Shown: positions 8,191 to 16,197, numbered from the stretch's first letter. The stretch is DNA of 64,000 bases from Gulosibacter molinativorax (GCF_003010915.2 NZ_CP028426.1:992001-1056000), one strand, 5' to 3'. Made by a program: numbers and translations. Notes: generated by a model from the letters alone, not told the origin.

Positions 8191-8881
8191 GGCGCCATCG
8201 TTCGGCGAGTGCGATCGCCCAGTCTGGGCGGGTCTTGGATGCGTCGTTGATCCAGTTCGCGACGGAGTCCTGTACATAGCGTGAGGGGTCGGATCGCAAC
8301 GGTTCCAGGATCACGAGTCCAAGGTCGGGGTCAGTTTTCAGAGTGTCGATGCGCTTGGCCCACACGCCCCGGGGCCGGAGGGTTTCGCTCGCAAACCGAC
8401 GGATGCGCTCGGACGGGTCGCCCGTGAGCTCGGCGAGCGCGTGCAGGCTCGCGTGCAGTTGCTCGGCGAGCGCGGGCCGGATCGCCATCCATGCCCATTC
8501 GCGCACGCCGAAGTGCGGGTCGTCCGCGGCGGGCCGCATGATGCGGATCAGCGCACCTGGCTTCTCCGCACGGTGCGCTGCTGCAAGCGCGAACCAGCCC
8601 CAGCCGCGGACGGTGTCCGAGGGGTGCCGGGTAAGTTCGACACACGCGTCGTGCGTGAGGTGCGATTGGAGTGCGGCGCCGATGGTTTGCATGCGGGTGA
8701 GGATGCCGAGCGATCCCGCTTCCTGCGCCGCATCGCGCAAGTCCGCTGGCGCGGATGGGAGGACGTGTTGCAGGAGCTGTCCGTGGTCGACCTTGAGGAT
8801 CTCGGTGAGGGTGCGCGCCTCGGCGCGTCCTGATTGCACGGCTTCGGCATGCGCATCGTCTGGGCTTGCTTGCGTCGTCAT
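8114..8881 (-). CDS. DNA-alkylation-repeat (AlkD-like HEAT repeat) protein
   Basis: A 255-residue all-helical protein with repeated HEAT-like units containing Trp-rich helices (VRGWGWFALAAAHRAEKP, REWAWMAIRP, VQDSVANWINDASK), typical of the DNA-alkylation-repeat family. Known AlkD enzymes excise bulky or charged alkylated bases. Other members, including short actinobacterial ones, have no proven activity. The ATG overlaps the stop of the marR gene by 4 nt, so it is the second gene of a marR operon. Confidence 0.75.
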   Translation of the reverse strand: MTTQASPDDAHAEAVQSGRAEARTLTEILKVDHGQLLQHVLPSAPADLRDAAQEAGSLGILTRMQTIGAALQSHLTHDACVELTRHPSDTVRGWGWFALAAAHRAEKPGALIRIMRPAADDPHFGVREWAWMAIRPALAEQLHASLHALAELTGDPSERIRRFASETLRPRGVWAKRIDTLKTDPDLGLVILEPLRSDPSRYVQDSVANWINDASKTRPDWAIALAERWRLESPTPPTERIVSRGLRSLRRHSGD

Positions 8882-9357
8882 GGGATCGCCGCGAGGTTGC
8901 GTTGCATGGCGGTGAGGGTCGTGATCGTTGCGGAGGTGTCGTCGCGCGCAACGCCCCGCACGATGTCGGTCAGCCAGCTCGCGTATTGCGGGGCGAGCGT
9001 GTCGATGAGCTGTTGCCCCGCTGTGGTGATGTGCAAGGTGAGCGATCGGCGGTCGCGCTGGTCTGCACCGCGGGAGAGGAGGCCGGCGGTGACGAGTCCG
9101 TCGGTCAGGCCGGTGATGGTCGCGCGGGTGACGCCGATGCGGTCTGCGATGCGGGCGGGTGTCGATCCGGGTGTCTCGGCCACGGCGAGGAGGACCGCGA
9201 GGCGTCCTTCTGAGAGGCCGTACTCGTTCAAGAGGGCGGCGCAGGCGGTGTCGATCATGCGGGCGGTGGTGAGCAGTCCGAGGACGAGGTCAGCGGATCC
9301 TCCTCCCCCGGTTCGGTCGTGGAGCAGTTGATGCTTCGCATCCAGTACACTTGTCAT
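8878..9357 (-). CDS. MarR family transcriptional regulator
   Basis: A 159-residue winged-helix regulator. The DNA-binding part reads ARIADRIGVTRATITGLTDGLV (in two helices), followed by the wing SRGADQRDRRSLTLHIT, which is the classical MarR DxRxx motif. Flanking helices form the dimer. It is translationally coupled to the downstream DNA-alkylation-repeat gene and probably represses its own operon. A longer open frame exists upstream but belongs to the antisense of the neighbouring region; the ATG at 9357 fits the family length. Confidence 0.85.
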   Translation of the reverse strand: MTSVLDAKHQLLHDRTGGGGSADLVLGLLTTARMIDTACAALLNEYGLSEGRLAVLLAVAETPGSTPARIADRIGVTRATITGLTDGLVTAGLLSRGADQRDRRSLTLHITTAGQQLIDTLAPQYASWLTDIVRGVARDDTSATITTLTAMQRNLAAIP

Positions 9358-9673
9358 AAGGCACCATACTATCAGGGGCCATACCACCTCGGATGCAAGA
9401 GGTGTGGGCGAGCTGGTTGGCCTCGTGAGAGGCATGCGGGAGCTGCTCTGGGCTGCGCTGCGGGCTGGCTGTACGGGGCTCTGAGTGTGGGCGCTGCGAG
9501 AGGTCATGCGTGGGGCGGGCGGTGAGTGCTGGATTCGGGTAGCGGGCTGCGTCCGAGGGCTGACGGTACGCTGGGCGCGGTAGGAGGGGTCTCCCGGGGT
9601 CCGGCCGCCGCGCGGGGCGGCTCTGCTCCGGCATGCTCCCACCGTCTGCCGGGTTCCCTGTGATCGGGCCGGC
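9358..9673. other. intergenic, no gene recognised
   Basis: A GC-rich gap between the marR promoter and the fic stop codon. The marR side carries two GTATGG blocks (about 9364-9384, minus strand) that could belong to a promoter/operator. No gene or RNA is evident. This may be the left border region of the conjugative element. Confidence 0.4.
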
Positions 9674-10480
9674 TCAGAATCCGAGGGTGTGGTCCTCGGG
9701 GCTGCCGTGGTCGTAGGGGCGGCGGGTCGGGGTGGGGTACGCTCCCCCGCCGGGCTGCTGCGGGGGTTGCATCGGTGGCGCGTGCGGGGCGGGAGTGCCG
9801 GGCGGCGGCATCTCGCGCATGCGCTGCCGAAGATGCTCTGCGGGGTCGGTGTCGTGCAACGGGTGGACGATGTTGCGGAGGACGTGTTGCAGGGCGTCGG
9901 GCTCGAGCCGGAACGCGTCGATGGTTGCATCGACGAGGACGGGTGCAAGTACTTGCGTCCATTCGATCTGGTATCCGGCGCGCGCCGCAATCTGTTGCAG
10001 GTAGAGGCGGCTCGTGCGTCCGTTCCCCTCGAGGTGGGGGTGGATCATGAGCAACCCGGTGAAGGTCTGAGTGAGCGCGTCCAGGAACTCGCCGCGCGGC
10101 GCGCCCTGGAAGCGTGCGGGGTCGCCGAGGTTGTCGTGCACGAGCGCGAGGAGCCTGTCGATGTCTTCCGGATCCGCGAAACGGCTGTCACCTTTGAGGG
10201 TCGTGACGACTCTCGGGAGGCCAGCCCATTCGTAGACGCCTTGGAACAGCCAGCGATGCAGTGCGTGATAGTGGCCGGGGGTGAAGGTCTGGTCGACGTG
10301 GGTGGGGTCGTGGATGAGTTGGGCGGCGCGGATGGTGGTCAGGCGGCGTTCGATGCGTTCGAGTTCGTCGGGGTCGTGGATCTCTCGCCCGGCGGTGGTC
10401 GTGTCGTGGAGGATGTTGCGCAGGCACTCTTCGTACTGGCCGGGCCACCAGTAGTCGCCCCAGTTCTCGAACAGGGTCAC
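9674..10480 (-). CDS. fic: Fic/DOC family toxin, probable adenylyltransferase
   Basis: A 268-residue Fic-domain protein. The active-site loop HPHLEGNGRTSR (about residue 155) matches HPFxxGNGRxxR, with the catalytic His and the phosphate-binding GNGR intact, so it should AMPylate a hydroxyl side chain of a target protein. The upstream flap region contains VVTTLKGDSRFADP, suitable for target docking. The C-terminal 45 residues are a proline-rich tail of low complexity. The gene follows a small antitoxin gene by 15 nt, the class I Fic arrangement. The start is a GTG at 10480. Confidence 0.85.
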   Translation of the reverse strand: MTLFENWGDYWWPGQYEECLRNILHDTTTAGREIHDPDELERIERRLTTIRAAQLIHDPTHVDQTFTPGHYHALHRWLFQGVYEWAGLPRVVTTLKGDSRFADPEDIDRLLALVHDNLGDPARFQGAPRGEFLDALTQTFTGLLMIHPHLEGNGRTSRLYLQQIAARAGYQIEWTQVLAPVLVDATIDAFRLEPDALQHVLRNIVHPLHDTDPAEHLRQRMREMPPPGTPAPHAPPMQPPQQPGGGAYPTPTRRPYDHGSPEDHTLGF

Positions 10481-10495
10481 CGCGTGCCGCCCGGG

Positions 10496-10693
10496 TCAGC
10501 TGTGCGCGGGGGCGTCCTGCTCGTGCATGAGCGTGTACGCGGTATGAGGGTCGAGTTCTCCGGTGGCGACGCGTTCGAGGACGTCCATCTCCGTAGCGGT
10601 GACGTGCTGTCCTTCAACGGCCCAGGACGCGCGGATGTTCGCCAGCTCTGCCCGCTGCGTGGCGGTGAGCGCGGTGCGCGCGGTAGTGGCCAT
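10496..10693 (-). CDS. VbhA-like antitoxin of the Fic toxin
   Basis: A 65-residue helical protein carrying the Fic inhibitory motif (S/T)xxxE(G/N) as SWAVEG at residues 23-28. Its glutamate would block ATP binding in the toxin, as in VbhA. The C-terminal half (EMDVLERVATGELDP) looks like the antitoxin-VbhA tail. The ATG follows GAGGAG by 8 nt. A GGGCACCT box lies 46 bp upstream, so the pair seems to belong to the element's shared regulon. Confidence 0.8.
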   Translation of the reverse strand: MATTARTALTATQRAELANIRASWAVEGQHVTATEMDVLERVATGELDPHTAYTLMHEQDAPAHS

Positions 10694-10740
10694 GATCAAC
10701 TCCTCGGTATCTATTCTACTGTTCGGTACTGACACTGGGA

Positions 10741-10748
10741 AGGTGCCC
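10741..10748 (-). promoter_or_regulatory. GGGCACCT leader motif (copy 1)
   Basis: The octamer lies 47 bp before the antitoxin start on the minus strand. It belongs to a family of identical boxes in leaders of the conjugative element. Confidence 0.45.
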
Positions 10749-10770
10749 GGAGTTCTCCGCCGATGTTCGG

Positions 10771-11256
10771 TCAGTCTGTGGTGCGGACAGGGGTGCCCGG
10801 TTCGATGGCGTCGAGCGCACCTGCGATCGTTTCGAGGAGTGCGTCGACGTCGCCCGGCGAGTCCCAGCGGGGGCAGTCGTCTGGGTCGGGCGTGATGCAG
10901 ACGGAAAGGGTGTCCGTGGCGAGGATGCGACCGTCTCGGATCCAGGCGATATCGATGGGGAAGCTCATGCCTGCCATCCATACTCGCTGCGGGCCCGCCG
11001 GGTCGAAGGGGAAGAGCATCCCGGTGCCGGGTTCAAGGCTCGCGCGCCCTGCGAGGCCGGTGCGCTGCTGCTCTGACGTCTCCGCGAGCTCGACGGTGAG
11101 CTCGAGATCGCCGCCGATATCAAGGCGAGCCTGGTTCGGGGACGAGACCGAACAGCCTATGGTGACCATCACGACCCCGCAGATGACGGTGGCGGCGAGG
11201 AGCGCGGCCGGGAGCGTTTGCGGGCGAAGGCGGGCGGGGCGGGGCGAGCGGTACAT
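10771..11256 (-). CDS. DUF192 family secreted protein/lipoprotein
   Basis: A 161-residue protein with an N-terminal hydrophobic segment ending in TIGC (about residue 35), a plausible lipobox. The mature region is a DUF192 domain: ELAETSEQQRTGLAGR, then GTGMLFPF, VWMAGMSFPIDIAWI and a GRI element. The family is widespread and extracytoplasmic in many bacteria, with no known biochemical role. A GAGGAG site precedes the ATG. It stands first among a string of minus-strand accessory genes of the mobile element. Confidence 0.75.
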   Translation of the reverse strand: MYRSPRPARLRPQTLPAALLAATVICGVVMVTIGCSVSSPNQARLDIGGDLELTVELAETSEQQRTGLAGRASLEPGTGMLFPFDPAGPQRVWMAGMSFPIDIAWIRDGRILATDTLSVCITPDPDDCPRWDSPGDVDALLETIAGALDAIEPGTPVRTTD

Positions 11257-11310
11257 GTACGGTTCTCCTCAAGGTTGTGCGGAGAGGTGTCCTCGCCCCG
11301 CCACCGTCAC

Positions 11311-11673
11311 TTATTCGGTGACGTCGTGCTCGACCCATTCCTTGGTGCCGGAGCGGATGCGGCGTCCGGCACGGTAGGTGTGGGTTTCGGCCCAGAAGTC
11401 GTCGTGGAGGCCTTCTTCCTCGATGCGGACCTCATCCGGGATCAGGCGGGAGAGGATGCGGGCGAGGGTCGCGAGCCCCTCGATCTGGTAGGAGTGGTGG
11501 TAGCAGCCCAGGCGGATATCTCCCAGGGTGCCGCTGTCGTCGACCCAGACGCTGATATCGGGATCTGGCAGGTCGAACGCTTCGGCGAGCCGCTGCAGTT
11601 GCGCGGCGATGCGTTCGGCCTCGGCGTGGCTTTCGGGCAGACGGTCGACGGTGATGATGGTGTCCATGCTCAC
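11311..11673 (-). CDS. small acidic protein of unknown function
   Basis: A 120-residue soluble acidic protein without recognisable motif. Its N-terminal half is helical (ESHAEAERIAAQLQRLAEAF) and is followed by a probable beta region (DISVWVDDSGTLGDIRLG). It starts with GTG at 11673, with AAAGGAAC 10 nt upstream; an in-frame ATG lies two codons later. It is in the same orientation as the following small genes and is probably part of one leftward transcript. Confidence 0.55.
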   Translation of the reverse strand: MSMDTIITVDRLPESHAEAERIAAQLQRLAEAFDLPDPDISVWVDDSGTLGDIRLGCYHHSYQIEGLATLARILSRLIPDEVRIEEEGLHDDFWAETHTYRAGRRIRSGTKEWVEHDVTE

Positions 11674-11713
11674 GGGTGTGTTCCTTTCGCGGGCGCGTGC
11701 TGGGGTGGTGGGG

Positions 11714-12055
11714 TTATCGTGCGGCGGGGCAGTCGTGCAGGCGGGCCTGTTCGGTGATCCAGGCGGCGACGATGGCGGGGTCGGCGTCGATGGTGAGGCC
11801 GGAGCAGATCGTCTCGCAGCCTCCGTCGATGTCGAGCCACCAGTCGAGGGGGCCGTTGTCTGGGTCGGGGTCGACGCCTGCGGTATCGGCCGGGTCGCCG
11901 GGGTCGGTGCCGCGGGTGCCGAGTTCGATGTGGAGGGCGAAGGTGCCGCCCATGTCCGCTTCGAGTTCCACGGGGAACGGGAGGAGGGCGGCGACGGCGA
12001 TGGTGTGTGCGTCGACGCGGGCGATGTTGTCTTCGTGGTCGGTGGTCGTGGTCAT
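11714..12055 (-). CDS. small acidic protein of unknown function
   Basis: A strongly acidic 113-residue protein rich in Asp (for example PDPDNGPLDWWLDIDGG). It has no transmembrane segment and no known family. The ATG at 12055 follows AGGAG. A longer frame upstream is the shadow of the next gene. Acidic small proteins in the leading region of conjugative elements are sometimes DNA mimics that block host defences; that is only a guess here. Confidence 0.6.
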   Translation of the reverse strand: MTTTTDHEDNIARVDAHTIAVAALLPFPVELEADMGGTFALHIELGTRGTDPGDPADTAGVDPDPDNGPLDWWLDIDGGCETICSGLTIDADPAIVAAWITEQARLHDCPAAR

Positions 12056-12057
12056 GA

Positions 12058-12714
12058 TTACTCCTGGGGTTCGGTGGTGAGGGCGGTGTGGGAGAGGTCG
12101 AAGCCTTGCCAGGGGCTGCGGCCGGGAACGTGGCGGGTGCCGTACGGTTGGCGTTCGGTGATGATCGGGGCGCCGGGCAGCTGCCACTCGGCGGGATAGT
12201 GCTCGTCGATCCATGCCCGGTACTTCTTCGTCGGCCGGTTCTGGTCGTCGGTCTTCGCGATGCTGGCGGGGATGACGGGGAGGGTCCGCCAGCCGGGCCA
12301 GGCGTGGTCGTGCCAGGCCTCGACGATGGTGGCTTCGTTGCCGTCGAGGTGCCAGCGGCACGGCGCGCAAATCCCGCGCGTGAGGAGTCCGCCGACGCAG
12401 GAGCAGTCCTCGCGGTAGTGAGTGCAGCGCAGGTCGACGTCGAAGATACGCAGTTCGTGCCCGACGGTGGCGGTGTTGGCCTCAGCTGTCGTGTAGCCGG
12501 GGTGCCACATGTGGGAGCGTTGCAGGCATCCGAAGTTCCCGTGCTCGAACACCCATCGCTCGAATGCGGCGGTGAGGTCATCGGGTGCGTAGTAGTCGGC
12601 GGTGAAGTGCAGGGGCGCGCCTTCCCAGGCGGGAGCCTGCTGTACGTCGGCCTCATGGATCATCGCGTCGAGGTCAAAGGCGAGTTGCCCGCCGGGAGCT
12701 GTCCGGGCGTTCAT
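12058..12714 (-). CDS. conserved mobile-element protein with a Cys/His cluster (DUF6349-like)
   Basis: A 218-residue protein with a Cys/His-rich middle (CTHYREDCSCVGGLLTRG followed by CAPCRWH), which probably binds zinc. It has aromatic-rich flanks (WHDHAWPGW and KKYRAWIDEHYPAEW). It resembles proteins annotated as DUF6349 on actinobacterial mobile elements, recalled rather than searched. It sits 2 nt upstream of the next gene in a tight minus-strand cluster and overlaps its upstream neighbour by 4 nt. Confidence 0.6.
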   Translation of the reverse strand: MNARTAPGGQLAFDLDAMIHEADVQQAPAWEGAPLHFTADYYAPDDLTAAFERWVFEHGNFGCLQRSHMWHPGYTTAEANTATVGHELRIFDVDLRCTHYREDCSCVGGLLTRGICAPCRWHLDGNEATIVEAWHDHAWPGWRTLPVIPASIAKTDDQNRPTKKYRAWIDEHYPAEWQLPGAPIITERQPYGTRHVPGRSPWQGFDLSHTALTTEPQE

Positions 12715-13034
12715 GCTGCCGCTCCGGTCTGGGTGAGCGCGTGCCGGGCGGCGGCTTCCAGCATCGACAGCAGTTCCGAGGTGCCGGTCAGGTCGCGGAT
12801 CGTCTCGACGTCGTAGCGGAGCATCGTGTCTCTCGCGATCTGCGCGGCTCGCTCTTCCCGCACGGCGGCATCGGCGAGGTGGGTGAGGTAGGCGCGGATG
12901 CCGTCTTCGATGAACGCGGCGAGCTGCTCGTAGTCTTCGATGATCGGTTCGTACGCGCCGGTGTCGGGGCTGGGGTGGTCGGCGAGGTAGGCGGTCTCGG
13001 CGACCTGCCGGGCGATAGCGGTGGTGCTGGTCAT
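12711..13034 (-). CDS. small helical protein of unknown function
   Basis: A 107-residue, mostly helical acidic protein (DYEQLAAFIEDGIRAYLTHLADAAV and VETIRDLTGTSELLSMLEAAAR, in part). It overlaps both neighbours by 4 nt (ATGA), so it is translationally coupled in the cluster. No family is recognised. Confidence 0.6.
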   Translation of the reverse strand: MTSTTAIARQVAETAYLADHPSPDTGAYEPIIEDYEQLAAFIEDGIRAYLTHLADAAVREERAAQIARDTMLRYDVETIRDLTGTSELLSMLEAAARHALTQTGAAA

Positions 13035-13420
13035 GGCTGCTCCTGGAACAGGTGGTCGAACAGGGTGGTCGGGGCGTTGTGGAAGTGGTCGGCGAGGTAG
13101 GTCTTCACATCGCCCCAGAGGTCGTGCCGGTCGCTGTCGTATTCGCGTTCGCATGCCCAGGTGAGGTCGGTGAGGAACTCCTGCTGGCGTGCGGGGGTGG
13201 AGAACTTCTCGTCGTAGAAGCCGTGCCGGTTGTAGTGGGCGATGAATCCGAAGTAGCCGTGGTTGTGGAGGCCTTCGTAGAGCGCCTGCGTGAACTGGTG
13301 TTCGGGGTATCCGGCGTCGATGAAGCGGATCAGGGCGTTCACGAAGTGGGCTTTCTTCTCGGGGGTGCCGGTGGGCCAGCCGGAGTCGGTGAACTGTTCC
13401 GGCTGGTAGCGGGCGGTCAT
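13031..13420 (-). CDS. small protein of unknown function
   Basis: A 129-residue protein rich in His, Phe and Tyr (LHNHGYFGFIAHYNRHGFYD). It has a Trp-Cys element (LTWACEREYDSD) and a helical C-terminus. Coupled by ATGA overlaps on both sides. The sequence looks conserved and structured, but I recognise no family. Confidence 0.6.
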   Translation of the reverse strand: MTARYQPEQFTDSGWPTGTPEKKAHFVNALIRFIDAGYPEHQFTQALYEGLHNHGYFGFIAHYNRHGFYDEKFSTPARQQEFLTDLTWACEREYDSDRHDLWGDVKTYLADHFHNAPTTLFDHLFQEQP

Positions 13421-13773
13421 CGTGCCGCCTCCGCACGGCTCGCGGGGTGGATGGTGAAGTCGAACGGCATCGTGGTGGTGCTGTAGATGTCGTAGCCTTC
13501 GCTGCCTTCGGCGGACTCCCAGTGGTCGATGCTCAGTTCCCCGTCGAGGTAGAGGACGGTGACGAACAGGCCGAGTTCGCTGTAGCTCCAGGTGCGGCGC
13601 ACATCATCGTTCCCGTCCGGGGAGAGGTCAGTGGGGGCGTCGCACCAGGCCTCGATCAGCTTTTGGGCGTCGTCGTGGGCGAGGAGCCAGCCGTCAGCGA
13701 AGATGTAATCGTCGATATCGGCGTCGAGGGTGATCGGTGCGGGGAGCGGGTAGCCGCTGATGGTGATCTTCAT
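13417..13773 (-). CDS. small acidic protein of unknown function
   Basis: A 118-residue acidic beta-rich protein (TLDADIDDYIFADGWLLAHD, ELGLFVTVLYLDGELSIDHW). The ATG at 13773 follows GGAGGG. Its composition is similar to that of its neighbours. It could be an anti-defence or regulatory factor of the leading region, but nothing in the sequence proves this. Confidence 0.6.
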   Translation of the reverse strand: MKITISGYPLPAPITLDADIDDYIFADGWLLAHDDAQKLIEAWCDAPTDLSPDGNDDVRRTWSYSELGLFVTVLYLDGELSIDHWESAEGSEGYDIYSTTTMPFDFTIHPASRAEAAR

Positions 13774-13775
13774 GG

Positions 13776-14009
13776 TCAGTTGCCCTCCTGTTCGGCTTCG
13801 TCGGCGGCGATGAGATCGGGCACGGAGACGGTGAGCGGGTTGACGGGTTCCCACTGCTGGGTGGCGGGGGTGAACTGGCCGAGTTCGATGCGCGGGTTCC
13901 CGTCGATGGTGTAGGAGAACAGCTGCCCGTACTCGACGCCGGTCTGCTCGGACGTGTCGCCCAGGTCGAGGTCGGTGGGGCGTCCGCCGTGGTCGAGAGT
14001 GAGTCGCAT
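13776..14009 (-). CDS. small acidic protein of unknown function
   Basis: A 77-residue acidic protein beginning MRLTLDHGGRPTDLDLGD, with predicted beta strands and an acidic tail (DEAEQEGN). AAAGGAAC lies 8 nt before the ATG at 14009. Three bases separate it from the next gene. Confidence 0.55.
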   Translation of the reverse strand: MRLTLDHGGRPTDLDLGDTSEQTGVEYGQLFSYTIDGNPRIELGQFTPATQQWEPVNPLTVSVPDLIAADEAEQEGN

Positions 14010-14035
14010 GAGAAAGTTCCTTTTCTTGAGGGGTG

Positions 14036-14347
14036 TTAGAGCGCGGTCCACGCGCCGGTGGCGGGGTCGCGGTACTGGATGGTGACGGCTCCGGCGTTGG
14101 GGGTGCCGTAGCAGTCGAGGGGCTGGAAATCGGCCTCGCCGACGTAGGCTTCGGCGTCGCTGTCGTCGAGGAAGCGGCCGTGATAGTAGACGTAGCCGTC
14201 GTCGTCGAGCATCCGGAACGCCTCCCCCTCCCCCGCTTCCAGACGGGTAAGGATGCTGGAGCGGGCGGTGCGGGGGCCTTGGACGTCCACGCCGTAGCCT
14301 TCTTCGTGCTTGCCGGTGATGAAGTCGCGGGTGATGAGGAACGCCAT
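14036..14347 (-). CDS. small protein of unknown function
   Basis: A 103-residue acidic protein (MAFLITRDFITGKHEEGYGV, then LDDDGYVYYHGRFLDDSD). AGGAG precedes the ATG by 8 nt. It shares the orientation and tight spacing of the cluster. No family is recognised. Confidence 0.55.
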   Translation of the reverse strand: MAFLITRDFITGKHEEGYGVDVQGPRTARSSILTRLEAGEGEAFRMLDDDGYVYYHGRFLDDSDAEAYVGEADFQPLDCYGTPNAGAVTIQYRDPATGAWTAL

Positions 14348-14360
14348 CGGGGTCTCCTGT

Positions 14361-14618
14361 TCAGCGGGTGGTGGATTTGAGGGCGAGGATGCGGTCGGGG
14401 CGCAGGCCTGCCCAGTGGTCGATGAGCTTCCCGGTGTCGTCGGTGACGGTGACGATGGGGGCGCTCTGGTAGCCGTGCTCGGTGATGAGGTCTCGGATCG
14501 GGCCGGTCTCGGGCAGTGGGGTGCTGTCGTGGGGGATGCCGGAGTGGGTGAGGAACTGCTCGGTTCGCTCGCAGTTCACACAGTCCGGGAGGGTGTGGAT
14601 CGTGACGGTGAGGTTCAT
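14361..14618 (-). CDS. glutaredoxin/NrdH-like redox protein
   Basis: An 85-residue thioredoxin-fold protein. The active site is CVNC in LPDCVNCERTEQFL (residues about 13-16), followed by the TAP-like segment SAPIVTVTDDTG that binds the thiol partner and a final helix. It is shorter and more acidic than housekeeping NrdH. The ATG at 14618 follows AGGAG. It is the first gene after the structured leader element at 14673-14763 and is probably the promoter-proximal gene of this cluster. Confidence 0.7.
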   Translation of the reverse strand: MNLTVTIHTLPDCVNCERTEQFLTHSGIPHDSTPLPETGPIRDLITEHGYQSAPIVTVTDDTGKLIDHWAGLRPDRILALKSTTR

Positions 14619-14672
14619 GGTGGGCTCCTGTGTTCCTTTCACTGCTTCTCGGATCCGAGGGGGCGGGGGTGA

Positions 14673-14763
14673 CTTGTCAAGGCCGAAGAACGAAAAGTCT
14701 CCGAACCACGGCCACGCCCGCTCGTGATCTGCTCAGCGGAGAGTTTTCGTGTGCCTTGACAAG
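14673..14763 (-). ncRNA. structured leader element, copy 1 (long covarying hairpin)
   Basis: The ends form a perfect 11-bp inverted repeat (CTTGTCAAGGC / GCCTTGACAAG). Inside follow a conserved asymmetric internal loop (CGAAGAA opposite TGT), six further pairs (CGAAAA/TTTTCG), a G-G mismatch and a 6-bp stem. A second copy at 16673-16756 keeps the loops but exchanges base pairs in the inner stem. The element lies 54 nt upstream of the glutaredoxin-like gene. It could be a 5'-leader RNA or a DNA site; the strand is inferred. Confidence 0.55.
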
Positions 14764-14897
14764 GTGCGCCCGGCCCCGCACACTCCCCTCCGTTGGGTGC
14801 CGGCGAAGCCGACGCCCGTGATCTGGTCGTGGCCGCGCAGCGGCCTCCGCTGAACCGGCCACGCTTCCCGGATGCGGCTCCTCGCCCGCACGAACCC

Positions 14898-14930
14898 AGG
14901 GTGGCCGCCGCACCGCACGGCGACCACCCT
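14898..14930 (-). terminator. hairpin after the dprA-like gene
   Basis: AGGGTGGCCGCCG and CGGCGACCACCCT pair with one mismatch around a 7-nt loop, just after the dprA-like stop codon. There is no U tract, so if it terminates it does so weakly or with Rho. Confidence 0.45.
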
Positions 14931-14935
14931 GCGGC

Positions 14936-16123
14936 TCAGGTGTCTGCGCCGTGGCGGGTGAGCAGCGTCTGGGTGGTGTCGCTGCGGACGCTGTCGAAGA
15001 GGGAGTAGAAGGCGTCCTGGACGGTGCGCGCCGCCTGGGTGAGGGCGTCCTGGACTTCCTCGTCGCTGAGCGCGAGCAACATGCGCCGCTGCGCGGGGGT
15101 GAGGTGCGGGTCGTCTTCCCAGTCCGCTTTGAGCGCGGTCAGACTGTCCAGCGCGGGATAGTCGCTGCGCTCCGGAGTCACAGTGTTCGTGTGCTCGAGG
15201 GCGATCACGTCAGCGGGGCCGGTGACGAGGCTCGCACCGTGGTCGCGGATCAGCAGGTGGCATCCGGTGGAGGCGGCGCTGGTGACCGGGCCGGGAACGA
15301 CGCCGAGGGGCGTGCCGAGTTCGGCGGCGTACTCGGCGAGGCGCAGGGTTCCGGAGCGGGCACCGGCTTCGACGATCACGATGCGGTGCGTGAGGGCTGC
15401 GAGCAGACGCGAGCGGCGCTGGAACCGCCACCGGGTCGGCGCGAGGGTCGGCGGGGCTTCGGAGAGGAGGAGACCTCCGGCTCGCACGATCCGGTCGAAC
15501 AGGTCGTGATGCCCTGACGGGTAAGGGCGGTCGAGGCCTCCGGCGAGTACCGCGATCGTCTTTCCGCCTGCGGTGAGGGCCGCGCGGTGTGCGTCGGCGG
15601 CGATGCCGTAACTGCCGGAGGCGACGATCACATCCCCGTGAGCTACAAGACCTTCCGTGAGTTCCGTGGCGACGTACGCTCCGTAGCCGGTGGCGGCACG
15701 GGCACCGCAGATGCCGGTGAGCCCGGGCTCGGTGAGGAGCTCGTGGTCGCCGCGTGCGAACAGAACGATCGGGGCGGCATCTCCGAGATCATTCACCTGG
15801 TGCGGCCAGCAGTGGTCTGCGGGGGTGATGACAGAGAGGTCGGCGTCGCGTATCGCCTGGAGGATCCCGGTGGTGTGCTCGGTCGTGAGCAGAGGAACGG
15901 CGCGGTCTCTGAGGCGGGTGAGGACGGCGAAGTCCGTGTGCGGGAGGCTTGCGGCGTCGGTGAAGAGGAGGCGCAGCAGGGTGATGGCACCGTGGGTGCG
16001 GATGAGCCTGCCGAGGTCAATGTTTCCAGGTTCGATAGCGGCGGCGAGCAGAACGCGGGCGGTGCGCTCGGGGTCGACGCTGAACGGGATGCTGGCCGGG
16101 TCGGGTGCGGGTATGGAGGTCAT
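14936..16123 (-). CDS. DprA/Smf-family DNA-processing protein on the mobile element
   Basis: A 395-residue protein with the DprA Rossmann core (GICGARAATGYGAYVA, then ASGSYGIAADAHRAAL, GGLDRPYPSGHHDLF and ARSGTLRLAEYAAELG). The C-terminus (about 330-395) departs from the usual winged helix. Chromosomal DprA loads RecA on incoming single-stranded DNA, so a DprA on a conjugative element may protect or process the transferred strand. The ATG at 16123 follows AGGAACC; a frame to 16177 adds 18 unlikely residues. It is flanked by the two structured hairpin elements. Confidence 0.8.
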   Translation of the reverse strand: MTSIPAPDPASIPFSVDPERTARVLLAAAIEPGNIDLGRLIRTHGAITLLRLLFTDAASLPHTDFAVLTRLRDRAVPLLTTEHTTGILQAIRDADLSVITPADHCWPHQVNDLGDAAPIVLFARGDHELLTEPGLTGICGARAATGYGAYVATELTEGLVAHGDVIVASGSYGIAADAHRAALTAGGKTIAVLAGGLDRPYPSGHHDLFDRIVRAGGLLLSEAPPTLAPTRWRFQRRSRLLAALTHRIVIVEAGARSGTLRLAEYAAELGTPLGVVPGPVTSAASTGCHLLIRDHGASLVTGPADVIALEHTNTVTPERSDYPALDSLTALKADWEDDPHLTPAQRRMLLALSDEEVQDALTQAARTVQDAFYSLFDSVRSDTTQTLLTRHGADT

Positions 16124-16197
16124 GACGGTTCCTGTCTGTCGGAATGCTGGTGGGGCGGGCCGGGGCGGTGTCGCCACGGCCCGGGAATGGTGCGGGG

